Shown here in pieces: positions 1-8,736 of a DNA stretch of 56,703 nucleotides (positions within the stretch are counted from its first letter, which is position 1; every line of letters starts with the position of its first letter). The notes beneath the pieces were generated by a model. That model made no database searches. It saw only the letters and a list, made by a program, of their open reading frames with translations, and was not told the origin of the DNA. The DNA is taken from positions 1 through 56,703 of the forward strand of contig CBFDCQ010000012.1 in assembly GCA_965603355.1 (NCBI GenBank), read 5' to 3'. The DNA comes from CBFDCQ01 sp965603355. GTDB lineage: Bacteria > Hydrogenedentota > CAZGCA01 > CBFDCQ01. Position numbers and translations under genes: made by a program.

Positions 1-893
1 CCTCGGAAGTGTTTATCCCATCCCTTACGGAGCATTGAATACGGCAGCAGAAAAGTCATGTTTATGCCAACTGCCGTTGCGGCAGCGCTTATCATCACGT
101 CACGCTGCTCACTTACGATTCTGTCAGTCCAGAACGACCTGAACTGGGATTCGACAGCACCGATGAAGGGTGCAAAGCGTTCCGCAGGCGAAAAGAGCAG
201 CCTGGGGTTCGGGACCAGTCCTCGCAGAATCCGGCTCCAGTCGAGAGCTCCCTCGACGCTCATCTTGATTACCACGCCGAAGAAGCACAGTACTATCACG
301 CTGACTACGAGCTTAACGATGATTTCGAATACCTTCGCGCCCCGCCCACCGACGCTATAGAGCATAACTGCCGTAATAGCAAGGGCTAGCATCGCACCGC
401 CCGCAACCAGTTTGCCCCAGGGATCCGGCATTACTTCAACACCAACGATGTTGGGCAGGAGATTCTGCTGAAGCGCGGCAGTCCCCAAGGCGAACTGCGG
501 CATGGACCACACGAGATTGGCCATCATCGAGGCTATCAGCCAACCCCAGCCCAAAACAGGATTGACGTGTTCGTTAATGGCGCGAAACGGGCGCTTTCCC
601 GTCGACAGCGTCACGTATGCGATTGCGCTGAGCATAACAATGCCCAGGATCATCATCAAAGGCTGCAACCACATTAAGCTGAAACCCACGAGCACTCCAA
701 GGTACAGGCTGGACGATAGTGAGCCGCCACCGAGCGTAATCCCGCTTTGCAGCCAACCGGGTCCGGAGAGTCTCAGATACGCTTTCAGCGTCGCCGCACG
801 ACCCTTCTGCCCGGCATCGATCAGCAGCTTGCGGTCCCTTTCGATGCGGGGATTAATTGAAATAGTTGATTCCTTTGCAGAATCGCGCTCCAC
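1..893 (-). CDS. Nramp-like (divalent metal carrier superfamily) membrane protein, C-terminus beyond window
   Basis: This is an open frame of about 297 residues that runs off the left edge, so the C-terminus is missing. It starts at GTG (891-893), with GAGGAGG five bases upstream. After a charged N-terminus of about 50 residues it shows successive hydrophobic helices. The first begins with Gly-Pro-Gly-Trp-Leu, as in Nramp transporters, and TGKRPFRAINEHVNPVLGWG follows the third. The Nramp metal motif Asp-Pro-Gly-Asn in helix 1 is replaced by Gly-Gly-Gly-Ser, and no Met-Pro-His motif is seen near helix 6. It is therefore an Nramp-fold protein that is unlikely to carry Mn2+ or Fe2+ in the classical way. 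It lies 66 bases downstream of an oxidoreductase gene and is probably the distal gene of the carbohydrate run. The substrate is unknown. Family call is fairly sure; function is not. Confidence 0.8.
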   Translation of the reverse strand, partial: MERDSAKESTISINPRIERDRKLLIDAGQKGRAATLKAYLRLSGPGWLQSGITLGGGSLSSSLYLGVLVGFSLMWLQPLMMILGIVMLSAIAYVTLSTGKRPFRAINEHVNPVLGWGWLIASMMANLVWSMPQFALGTAALQQNLLPNIVGVEVMPDPWGKLVAGGAMLALAITAVMLYSVGGRGAKVFEIIVKLVVSVIVLCFFGVVIKMSVEGALDWSRILRGLVPNPRLLFSPAERFAPFIGAVESQFRSFWTDRIVSEQRDVMISAAATAVGINMTFLLPYSMLRKGWDKHFR

Positions 894-959
894 GTACTCC
901 TCCTCGTCTCTCAGCGCTCGGTGAAACCGGCGCGCAACTCCATGTGCGCTGTCAGTACC

Positions 960-2153
960 CTAGAAGGCCTTGACGGGGACTTCGGCGCCGGCCTTTTCGG
1001 CTGAGACGTATGCACTGTAAATGGTCGATATGCAGTCCGCCGCAAGATGACTGTCACTCTCCAGTTGCTCCCCGTACGCTGCCGTCCGGTAAAACGCTTC
1101 TATCTCCTGCGGGTAACCGGTAAACCAATCCTCGTCCGGCGATGGATTGGACCATCCTTGTTTCGTGCCGATCTTCTCCACCACGTAGATGTCCTTGAAG
1201 TTCTCCTCCACGGGATTGTACGTCTGCATCGCCGTGTTCGGGTTGATATTGCAGACAGTTCGATGATTGTTTGCGGCGACCTCAATCCAGTTGTGAATAC
1301 CGCCGACGAGAACGTCGGAAGAGATGATGTCCGCGACGGTACCGTCCTCGAACACAACGTGCATCAGAGAAAGATCGTCTATGTCGTGATAGTCCGTGCG
1401 AATATGTCCCTCGTCCCGGAAACCCTCCATCCTTGTCAGTGCGTGTACGCGAGCCGAGACAGCCTTCGGGCGAATCGGCTTGCCGTCGCGGGCTTTCCCT
1501 TCCACTCGTTTGAGATAAAGGGCAGCCGTCAATGGATGGCATCCTTTGCTGATCATCACACCGCCGCCCGCGAACTTCCAGAACCCGTAGTACGCTGCGT
1601 GCGACCCTGAATGGGCTTCCTCGCCGTGCATCCAAAGGATCTGCGCGCCGGTCTTCTCTATGATCTCACGTTCCTTCTGAATCGACGGCGCATATACCCA
1701 GTTCTCAGCATAGAGGATCCTGCCTTTGCTCTTCTGTTCAGCTTCGAGAATGCGCTCGACGCTTGCCAGGGCATGATCTAGTGCGTCTTGCTTGGGGAAG
1801 CTCTGGCCATTGAAATCTTCCGAACCGTCTCCAAAGTAACCGGTAAGCGGCTTCTCCACAATCACAAACTTGTCGTTCTCGAGCGCGGCAATCGCAATAG
1901 ACTCATGAAACGCGGCTGGTGCACAACAGTGTACCACGTCCACATTGTCTACCAGTTCTGCCAGGCTGCCAAACGCGCGAATCCCACGCTCCTGGGCGTA
2001 CGATTCTGCCTGTTCGGTATCAACTCCATACACCCCTTCGACGACCACGCTTGTGCCATAGACTTTCTGCAGCGCTTCAAAATGGAAAGTCGCCGAAAAA
2101 CCTGCGCCGACTATGCCCGCCCTAACGGTCTTCTTATCCAATCCCGCTTTCAT
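960..2153 (-). CDS. Gfo/Idh/MocA family oxidoreductase, cytoplasmic
   Basis: This 397-residue protein has an N-terminal Rossmann fold with the dinucleotide motif GIVGAGFSA (residues 13-21) and the family motif EKPL (100-103), whose Lys normally takes part in catalysis. A C-terminal alpha/beta substrate domain follows. No signal peptide is seen, unlike several paralogues in this window. The family carries out NAD(P)-dependent oxidation or reduction of sugars, cyclitols and their derivatives; the substrate cannot be read from sequence. The start has GGAGGA nine bases upstream. The gene begins 24 bases after the stop of the TIM-barrel gene 2178-3089, so the two are probably co-transcribed. Confidence in the family is high. 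Confidence 0.93.
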   Translation of the reverse strand: MKAGLDKKTVRAGIVGAGFSATFHFEALQKVYGTSVVVEGVYGVDTEQAESYAQERGIRAFGSLAELVDNVDVVHCCAPAAFHESIAIAALENDKFVIVEKPLTGYFGDGSEDFNGQSFPKQDALDHALASVERILEAEQKSKGRILYAENWVYAPSIQKEREIIEKTGAQILWMHGEEAHSGSHAAYYGFWKFAGGGVMISKGCHPLTAALYLKRVEGKARDGKPIRPKAVSARVHALTRMEGFRDEGHIRTDYHDIDDLSLMHVVFEDGTVADIISSDVLVGGIHNWIEVAANNHRTVCNINPNTAMQTYNPVEENFKDIYVVEKIGTKQGWSNPSPDEDWFTGYPQEIEAFYRTAAYGEQLESDSHLAADCISTIYSAYVSAEKAGAEVPVKAF

Positions 2154-2177
2154 TCATCTTTCCTCCGGGAACATCCC

Positions 2178-3089
2178 TCAGTTTCTTGAATCCTCCTGCG
2201 CCTTCGCGATCATGCGCTTCCACAGGTCATGCTGCTCAACAATCGCCTCGACACCGCCCTTCAGTTCCGAGTGGGCTTCCAGAAGCACCCAGCCCTTATA
2301 GCCCATCTTCACGAACAGGGTCATGAGCGCTTGGTACGGATACGTGCCAACATTCATCTCGCGCACGTGCGCCGTCGCGCCGAAGCGCTCCTTCACCAGA
2401 TTGAAGTTGTATTCCAATCCCTTACCGTCAAGATCCTGCGGATTACAGTTCCAGCATATGGCCACATTGGGATGGTCAGTTACCTCCAGTACCTTCTTCA
2501 TAACCGGCAGCCGAGCGAAGTCGCCATGAACCTCCAGGCGGATCTGCTGACCGTACTCGGCACTAAACGCCGCGAGCATGTTCAACGATTTGCCTATTTG
2601 CTCGATCGTCTTTTCATGCGGCACACCCTCGTGGAAACTGTCCGGCTTGACCTTGACGCCCGAACCGCCAACATCATGGCTTAACTTAACGAAGGCTTTG
2701 GTGGCCTCGATAGCCTTCTTGAGCTTAGCGGGATCCGGATCGTCGAAACGCTCGTTACTGCCCAGTCCTACCAGCACCACAGGGCTGTCCTTGAAACGCT
2801 TCTTCACCTCGCTGCGCTGCTGCGCATTCAGGTTAGGCTCTACACCGTGCGCGTGCGTCGTTCGCAGCTCGACACCAAGCACCTTGGCCTTTTCGCAATT
2901 GGCGATCAGCGTCGGCAGGTCCCAATCCCTGCCCCACTGGTAAGTGACCAGCCCGAACTTCATTCTGGACCTGGACCTTTCAGAGGCCAGCGCTGTAGCC
3001 AGCGGGCCGGCCGCGCCAAGCCCTATCGACAGCCTGAGAACATCACGACGAGACAGTCGTTTCCTCTTCTTTGACGGTAATACGTTCAC
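2178..3089 (-). CDS. Tat-exported sugar phosphate isomerase/epimerase-like TIM-barrel protein
   Basis: This is a protein of about 303 residues. A twin-arginine signal (SRRDVLRLSIGLGAAG) sits near residues 14-29, and a xylose-isomerase-like (AP-endonuclease 2 type) TIM barrel follows. Barrel signatures include the first strand with FGLVTYQWG, a GVELRTTHAHG strand-2 segment, RLEVHGD (metal-ligand Glu and His) and VLLEAHSE near the C-terminus. Such barrels isomerise or epimerise sugars using a divalent metal. I chose the GTG at 3089 because GGGAGA lies about seven bases upstream; a further in-frame GTG exists at 3113. It sits between two Gfo/Idh/MocA genes, which suggests it acts on a keto-sugar made by them. 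Export by Tat places it outside the cytoplasm. Exact substrate unknown. Confidence 0.85.
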   Translation of the reverse strand: MNVLPSKKRKRLSRRDVLRLSIGLGAAGPLATALASERSRSRMKFGLVTYQWGRDWDLPTLIANCEKAKVLGVELRTTHAHGVEPNLNAQQRSEVKKRFKDSPVVLVGLGSNERFDDPDPAKLKKAIEATKAFVKLSHDVGGSGVKVKPDSFHEGVPHEKTIEQIGKSLNMLAAFSAEYGQQIRLEVHGDFARLPVMKKVLEVTDHPNVAICWNCNPQDLDGKGLEYNFNLVKERFGATAHVREMNVGTYPYQALMTLFVKMGYKGWVLLEAHSELKGGVEAIVEQHDLWKRMIAKAQEDSRN

Positions 3090-3216
3090 GCTTAGTCTCC
3101 CTGGCTGACGCACTTATTCCAGTGGGGTCCACGTTTCCTGTCATTCTAGATGTAGTCCCGGCCATTGTCAAGAAGGAAACAAAGAATGGGGCGCAGTGCG
3201 AGATGGTTTACGTTGG

Positions 3217-4503
3217 CTACGTCTCATCAGGTGCACCCGGTCTGGGCACTGGTCCTACTGGATACTCAAGACTGAAGTCGAGTACATCCGGCCCGATTTT
3301 CAGATCCGTCTCCAGTGCCTTCGTATATGAAAGCCGCTGGCCCGTATAGGCCGACATCCGGCCCATGATCGCCGTCATCGTACTCTCGGCCACCCGTTGC
3401 CCTTCATGATAGTACGGTCCCGTACCTGTAATGCTGTTGACGAGGTCAATGTGTTCCTGGACGTACGGGTTGATACCTTCTTCGCCCATATCCAGACAGT
3501 TGCTCTTGCCTTTGCTGCCGTATACGGTCTCGAGCACGCTGTCAGTCGACTCGTACCAGTGGCGCGAGAGACTCCACATGCGGACGCCGTTCGGGTACTC
3601 ATACTCGCAGGAGAAATGGTCGAAAATATCGCCGTATTTCTCCACGGGCGGCTTCCAGGCACGTCCGCCAGATGCCAGGACGTTGCGCGGCGGCCCGCCC
3701 ATCACCCAATTGCACGTGTCGAGGTTATGGATATGCTGCTCGACGATATTGTCACCACAACACCAGCAGTAACTGTACCAGTTACGCAGCCGATATTCGA
3801 GATCACTCATTCCCGGCTTGCGATCGTGCACCCATGGCAGTGGAACGCAATAGTGAGCACGCAGCGCGATCACGTCGCCGATAGCACCGTCCTGGATCTT
3901 CTTCACGGTTTCGATGTACTCCCTCTGATGCCGGCGGTGGGTTCCCGCCACGAACGAGAGCCCCCTTTCTTTGTGCTTCTTCGCCGCAGCCATAACCTGG
4001 CGTATGCCCACGGGATCTACTGCTACCGGTTTCTCGGCAAAGATGTGTTTTCCTGCTTCGACCGCCGCTACTATGTGTTTCGGCCGGCCATACGGCGGCG
4101 TGCATTCGAGGATAATGTCAATGTCAGTAGCCAGAATCTTTTTGTACGCGTCGACACCGACAAAACAGAGTTCATCCTCGACGTCGAACTTTGACTGTAC
4201 CTTCGGATCTTCACGTCCCGCAATGTGCTTCCTTGAATTATCGAGCCGGTCCTGGAACATGTCGGCCATGGCGATAAGCTTGACATTGTTATCGCTTTCG
4301 AGAATGTTAATGGCGGCACCTGTACCCCTGCCGCCACAGCCTAGCAGCCCGACTTTCAGCGTGTCTACGTTTGTCTCAGCGCGAGCCGATCTTGAACTTA
4401 CGATTGCGAACCCTGCTATCGCCGACGTTTTCGCGAAATCTCGTCGAGTCATCGTACCAGACGCCGTAGTTCCCTCGACGCTGCGTTCAGAAGTTTTCTT
4501 CAT
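3217..4503 (-). CDS. Tat-exported Gfo/Idh/MocA family oxidoreductase
   Basis: This 428-residue protein has a twin-arginine motif TRRDFAK (19-25), a hydrophobic stretch ending in ARA with likely cleavage near residue 42, and then the Rossmann motif GLLGCGGRG. The family motif AEKPV follows about 90 residues later. The RSARAETNVDTLKVGLLGCG region is typical of exported members from planctomycete-like bacteria. The ATG at 4503 is preferred because AAGGAGA lies six bases upstream; an upstream TTG/ATG extension of 11 codons has no binding site. Exported family members are thought to carry bound NAD(P) out folded through Tat. It is part of the minus-strand carbohydrate run. Substrate unknown. Confidence 0.92.
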   Translation of the reverse strand: MKKTSERSVEGTTASGTMTRRDFAKTSAIAGFAIVSSRSARAETNVDTLKVGLLGCGGRGTGAAINILESDNNVKLIAMADMFQDRLDNSRKHIAGREDPKVQSKFDVEDELCFVGVDAYKKILATDIDIILECTPPYGRPKHIVAAVEAGKHIFAEKPVAVDPVGIRQVMAAAKKHKERGLSFVAGTHRRHQREYIETVKKIQDGAIGDVIALRAHYCVPLPWVHDRKPGMSDLEYRLRNWYSYCWCCGDNIVEQHIHNLDTCNWVMGGPPRNVLASGGRAWKPPVEKYGDIFDHFSCEYEYPNGVRMWSLSRHWYESTDSVLETVYGSKGKSNCLDMGEEGINPYVQEHIDLVNSITGTGPYYHEGQRVAESTMTAIMGRMSAYTGQRLSYTKALETDLKIGPDVLDFSLEYPVGPVPRPGAPDET

Positions 4504-4589
4504 TACGTTTCTCCTTTCAACCAGCGTGCCCCTCAAGGCACCCCACTGAACATCAGTTTATCTCACGCTCTGGCTGTCCACAGCCGTAT

Positions 4590-6035
4590 CTATTCCGTGT
4601 CCTGCCACTCACCGTCGGGATCGCAGGTAACTTCATCTCCAAAACAGGCGACCGGGTCTCGCATCACTCTTTTCATCTCTTCTATCCGGTAGCCGAATCC
4701 CGGACCTTTCAAAGTCGAGAGGTCCACTTGCCCGTTTCGCCTTTGATAGAGCCCCGGATGGACTTCAGCTTCCGGCGCGGACGCTTCCGGATAGAACTGC
4801 ATCGCATTGGTCTCGACACCCATTATGGTACCGGCGTGCGCTGCCAGCAGGACGTGTGGTATCTGGGCCAGCATAGGATTGGTCAGGTCCTGAACCATAA
4901 GCGCCATCCCGTGCGCTTTCGCCCAGCATAGGCTCAGTAGCGCGCCTGTCTGAGTCTTGCATGTTTTCAACGCCACGCCGGTCCATCCAAGGCTTCGACC
5001 CAGCCTGATCATCTTCCAGTCGTGCGCGCTTTCATCCATGAACAGAAGCTTGCGCGCGGACACCGTGTGGACGTCAATTCTGTGACTCTCCAAGTCGTAA
5101 GGGAAAGGCTGTTCCACGTAGAGAATCATTTTGTGAATGCGTGGATGCTCGATAGCCAGTTGGTCGAGAATATCGTTCACATATGCAGGCTGAGTTACCG
5201 TGCAGTTGAAATCGGTCGTCAACCATGACACGCTGTGCTCGATCGCTATCTGGCCAATCTTCACCACGCGCTCGTAATCCCACTCCGGATCGTTCCCACG
5301 CAGTTTCACCTTCAAGCATTTCAGCCCGTCCCGCTCAATCCAGTCCGGGAGCACTACAGGGTAACCGTCATCGGGCTCGGTTCCCGTCAGCTCGGCAGCA
5401 TCGAGAAGATCCATCCCGCCAACGAGATGCCATGCCGGCAGAACGTCCGCTCTGGGGTAGATCAGAAAATCAGCGGGATACTTGCCGGCAAACGAGACGT
5501 CAGCGTCTGCAGCGGGCTCAAGTAACGCTGACAGGTCAACGTTCATAAACTCGTTGTCATAGGTTGAGTATATATCTCGATTCAGGAGCTTCCCATAGGC
5601 GTCATGCAGTGCAATGTCAAACGCCGAGCAGCATATCAGCGCCGCCAGCCATGGCATCGGTTCGGCTTGTTCACCCCTGCTCTCGTTCAGTTGACTCAGC
5701 AACGACGGCAGCTTGGCTTCCATAAACTGGTGGCCCAGTTCGATCGGATGCCCATATCGATCGAGTGCCGCCCAGGCCTCTGCGAGACTACCGCAGAACG
5801 CTTGCATAGTCTCACATCGTTCTTGGTACGACAGATTGCTTGGCCACGCCCATTGGACGCTGAGCGGGGTTTCCCCCCATCCTTCAGACTTTTCGCCGTG
5901 CCGATTGGTGACCGTCACGCCCACGCGGGCGCATACCACGGAGGTGAGAGTTTCCGGGCCAAACTTGAGCGGGACCCTTGTCTCAACGGGAATAAAGAAC
6001 ACCCTTGTCGCTACCGGAGTAACATCAAAGTCCAT
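4590..6035 (-). CDS. Enolase superfamily (mandelate racemase / muconate lactonizing type) enzyme
   Basis: This 481-residue protein shows the catalytic signature of the mandelate racemase/MLE branch of the enolase superfamily. A KVKLRG strand (Lys 242 and Lys 244) is followed by metal ligands Asp 275 (TTDFN) and Glu 308 (VEQPF), then the MDES strand (334-335) and VALK (Lys 357). Members dehydrate or racemise sugar acids through an enolate intermediate with Mg2+. At 481 residues it is longer than the usual 370-400, with extra sequence in the N-terminal capping half. No signal peptide is seen. The binding site before the ATG is weak (GAGAG). An acid-sugar dehydratase role would fit the surrounding oxidoreductases, but that is inference. 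Confidence 0.88.
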   Translation of the reverse strand: MDFDVTPVATRVFFIPVETRVPLKFGPETLTSVVCARVGVTVTNRHGEKSEGWGETPLSVQWAWPSNLSYQERCETMQAFCGSLAEAWAALDRYGHPIELGHQFMEAKLPSLLSQLNESRGEQAEPMPWLAALICCSAFDIALHDAYGKLLNRDIYSTYDNEFMNVDLSALLEPAADADVSFAGKYPADFLIYPRADVLPAWHLVGGMDLLDAAELTGTEPDDGYPVVLPDWIERDGLKCLKVKLRGNDPEWDYERVVKIGQIAIEHSVSWLTTDFNCTVTQPAYVNDILDQLAIEHPRIHKMILYVEQPFPYDLESHRIDVHTVSARKLLFMDESAHDWKMIRLGRSLGWTGVALKTCKTQTGALLSLCWAKAHGMALMVQDLTNPMLAQIPHVLLAAHAGTIMGVETNAMQFYPEASAPEAEVHPGLYQRRNGQVDLSTLKGPGFGYRIEEMKRVMRDPVACFGDEVTCDPDGEWQDTE

Positions 6036-6129
6036 CTCTCACGTGTCGCCGCCTCAGTGTCGAGCACACTGCGGAATTGGGAGTATATTCCAAACGCGCC
6101 GGTTTTTCCGTCGTGTAGCTGCAACCGCA

Positions 6130-7299
6130 CTACTTATTCGGCATCTTGATCCATTTCTGTTTGGCTTTGCTGCTCTTGACCACCGTCTCGATGAAGAGCA
6201 TACCCCGCACCCCGTCGTCTACCGACGGGAAGTCGAGCGCAAGCGGATCGGGCTTCTCTCGCAGAATGCGGGCACGGATTGTGTCAGACGCGTTGCGATA
6301 GATGTTGGCGTTCGCCTCTATGTACGCTTCCGGATGGCCAGAAGGTACGCGGGTGGCGCGTGCGGCTGCGGGACTTCTCGCGCCGACGTAATCGTTACCG
6401 CGACGCCACACCTGGACAGGCCCGTCCGGCACCTTCACATAGAGGTAGTTCGGATGTTCCTGATGCCACTCAAGACCGCCCTTCTCTCCATAGATCCAGA
6501 TGGCCAGACCGTTTTCCTCGCCAATCGAGATCTGGCTGGCGTGCAGGACACCTTTGGCTCCCTTCTGGAAACGCAGCAGCGCGTTGCCGTCATCATCCAG
6601 TCTTCGACCCTTGACATAGGTTGTCAGGTCAGCGCATATCTCGACTATCTTCAGCCCGGTGATATACTCCGCCGTGTGCGCGGCATGGCTGCCGATATCG
6701 GCCATGCAGCAGGATATGCCGCTCTGTCTCGGATCTGTTCGCCACTCGGCCTGCTGATTGTGCACCTCGGTGGCGAGCCAGCCCTGCGGGTATATGGCGA
6801 CAATCTTGCGGATCTTGCCCAGGTCGCCCTGCTGCGCCATGTCCCTCGCGAGTTTGACCATGGGATAGCCCGAGTAACAGTGGTTAAGCGCAAACACCCT
6901 GCGCGTCTTCCTGACAATCTCTTTAAGTTTGCGGGCTTCCTTGACGTCCATCGTCATCGGTTTCTCGCATACCACGTGGAAACCGGCCTCCATGAAATCC
7001 CGGGCGATAGGGAAATGCCAGTCGTTGGGCGTCGTGATCGAGACGAAATCGATTCGCTCACCCACCGGCAGGTTAAGTTCTTTCTCGATCATTTGCCCAT
7101 AGTCGGTGTACGTGCGTTTCGAACTTATGTTCTGCTCGCGGCCCATCTGCTTGGACTTGCGCGGATTGATGTCAAAACATCCGGCCACCAGTTCGATACC
7201 TCCGTCCATGCGCGCGGCTTTACGGTGCACTTCGCCGATGAACGCGCCCGGACCGCCACCGATCAAACCCCATTTCAGATTGCGGTTAAGTCTCGCCAT
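6130..7299 (-). CDS. Gfo/Idh/MocA family oxidoreductase, cytoplasmic
   Basis: This 389-residue protein has no signal peptide. It carries the nucleotide-binding segment GLIGGGPGAFIG (11-22) and the family motif CEKPMT (111-116). The C-terminal domain has GNALLRFQKGAKGVLHASQI, which is typical of the GFO/IDH/MocA C-terminal sheet. The protein resembles the branch in which the glycine-rich loop reads GGGxGAFIG, often linked to cyclitol or sugar dehydrogenation. The start codon has AAGGAGG about eight bases upstream. It lies 21 bases downstream of the xylose isomerase stop, so it is very likely co-transcribed with xylA. Substrate unknown. Confidence 0.93.
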   Translation of the reverse strand: MARLNRNLKWGLIGGGPGAFIGEVHRKAARMDGGIELVAGCFDINPRKSKQMGREQNISSKRTYTDYGQMIEKELNLPVGERIDFVSITTPNDWHFPIARDFMEAGFHVVCEKPMTMDVKEARKLKEIVRKTRRVFALNHCYSGYPMVKLARDMAQQGDLGKIRKIVAIYPQGWLATEVHNQQAEWRTDPRQSGISCCMADIGSHAAHTAEYITGLKIVEICADLTTYVKGRRLDDDGNALLRFQKGAKGVLHASQISIGEENGLAIWIYGEKGGLEWHQEHPNYLYVKVPDGPVQVWRRGNDYVGARSPAAARATRVPSGHPEAYIEANANIYRNASDTIRARILREKPDPLALDFPSVDDGVRGMLFIETVVKSSKAKQKWIKMPNK

Positions 7300-7320
7300 T
7301 GCCCCTTCCTCCTTTCCATA

Positions 7321-8628
7321 CTAGATATACTCGTTCAGGATATTCTCCATTAACTCCTGCTTTCCGCTCTGGACCTCAGGTTCCCCATGTTCCAGAGTGT
7401 AAGCTTCAAGTTCGTCAAAACCAACACTGCCGCTCTCAATTTGGGAACCGATACCTGTGTCCCACCCCGCGTATCGGCCCCTGACCATTTCCTCAAGACC
7501 CTTATCGTCGATGATTCTCGCGGCGTTCTTCAAGCCGCGAGCGAATGTGTCCATGGCGCCGATATGGGCGTGGAAGAGATCTTCGAGATCTATCGACTGG
7601 CGGCGAACCTTGGCGTCGAAATTCAAGCCGCCTGTAGTGAACCCACCGCCCCGAAGAATTGTGTGCATCGCCAACGTCGTGTCGTAAACGTTCGTGGGGA
7701 ACTGGTCGGTGTCCCACCCGAGCAGAAGGTCGCCGCGATTGGCGTCAACTGATCCCAGAACGCCTTGCGCAACGCAGAACTCCAGCTCGTGGTGAAACGT
7801 GTGTCCGGCAAGCGTAGCGTGGTTGGCCTCAATGTTCAGCTTGAAATCCTTCTCCAGCCCGTTTTTGAGGAGAAAACCGTAGATATTCCCCGCGTCAAAA
7901 TCGTACTGGTGCGTTGTTGGCTCCATCGGCTTGGGCTCGATGAGCAGTTGCCCGTCGAAACCGAGCTTCTTCTTGTAGTCGACAGCCATGCGCAGAAAGC
8001 GAGCCAGATGATCGAGCTCGCGTTTCAGGTCCGTGTTGAGCAGGGTTTCGTACCCTTCGCGACCTCCCCAGAAGACATAACCTGCTCCACCAAGGCGCTG
8101 GCTAATCTCCATGGCCTTCTTCACCTGACTTGCCGCGTAGGCAAACACGGCAGGGGAAGGGTTCGTCGACGCCCCGGCCATAAAGCGCCGATGGGAAAAC
8201 GCATTGGTAGTGCCCCAAAGAAGTTTCGAGCCCGTATCCTGCTGCAGACTCTCAGCCAGATCAACGATCTTATCGAGACGTTTGTTGGTCTCGGCCAGAT
8301 TGTCCGCCTCGGGAGCGATGTCACGGTCATGGAAACACCAGAAGTCGACACCCAGTTTGGTGAGAAATTCGAACATCGCACGCATCGTCATCTCAGCGGC
8401 TTCCATCGGATCGTTTGGTTCGTCCCAAGGTCGAATCTGTGTTCCCGGGCCGAAAGGGTCGTCCCCTGTAGCCTTGAACGTATGCCAGAAGCACACGGCA
8501 AAACGCAGGTGTTCAGCCATCGTTTTTCCAAGCACCTCTTCCTTGGCGTCATAGTGCTTGAACGCAAAGGGATTCTTCGATTTTGGGCCCTCGAACTTGA
8601 TCTTCGGCACGGACGGAAAAATATCCAA
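7321..8628 (-). CDS. xylA: Xylose isomerase
   Basis: This 435-residue protein matches class II xylose isomerases (EC 5.3.1.5), which interconvert D-xylose and D-xylulose and also D-glucose and D-fructose. The catalytic pair His 100 and Asp 103 sits in CFHDRD. Metal ligands are visible in LIEPKPMEPTTHQYDFD, NIEANHATLAGH, SVDANRGD, the WDTDQFP segment and LNFDAK. Length is as expected for the class. It uses a TTG start with AAGGAAGGTGA about seven bases upstream. It is cytoplasmic, with no signal peptide. Neighbours on both sides are sugar oxidoreductase and isomerase genes. No xylulokinase is present in the window, so the isomerase may serve another aldose/ketose step. Confidence 0.96.
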   Translation of the reverse strand: MDIFPSVPKIKFEGPKSKNPFAFKHYDAKEEVLGKTMAEHLRFAVCFWHTFKATGDDPFGPGTQIRPWDEPNDPMEAAEMTMRAMFEFLTKLGVDFWCFHDRDIAPEADNLAETNKRLDKIVDLAESLQQDTGSKLLWGTTNAFSHRRFMAGASTNPSPAVFAYAASQVKKAMEISQRLGGAGYVFWGGREGYETLLNTDLKRELDHLARFLRMAVDYKKKLGFDGQLLIEPKPMEPTTHQYDFDAGNIYGFLLKNGLEKDFKLNIEANHATLAGHTFHHELEFCVAQGVLGSVDANRGDLLLGWDTDQFPTNVYDTTLAMHTILRGGGFTTGGLNFDAKVRRQSIDLEDLFHAHIGAMDTFARGLKNAARIIDDKGLEEMVRGRYAGWDTGIGSQIESGSVGFDELEAYTLEHGEPEVQSGKQELMENILNEYI

Positions 8629-8736
8629 GGCAGGTCACCTTCCTTTCATTGCAGTTACCAGGCCCCGCATCAACAGGGCTCGCCCCCCCACAACTTCACA
8701 CTGGAGGTCCTATGAACTCACCAACGACGCGTCAAG

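Noticed and set aside
5713..7353. Open frame of 546 codons on the plus strand.
   Set aside because: It overlaps the enolase-superfamily and Gfo/Idh/MocA genes in antisense and has no binding site or recognisable motif.
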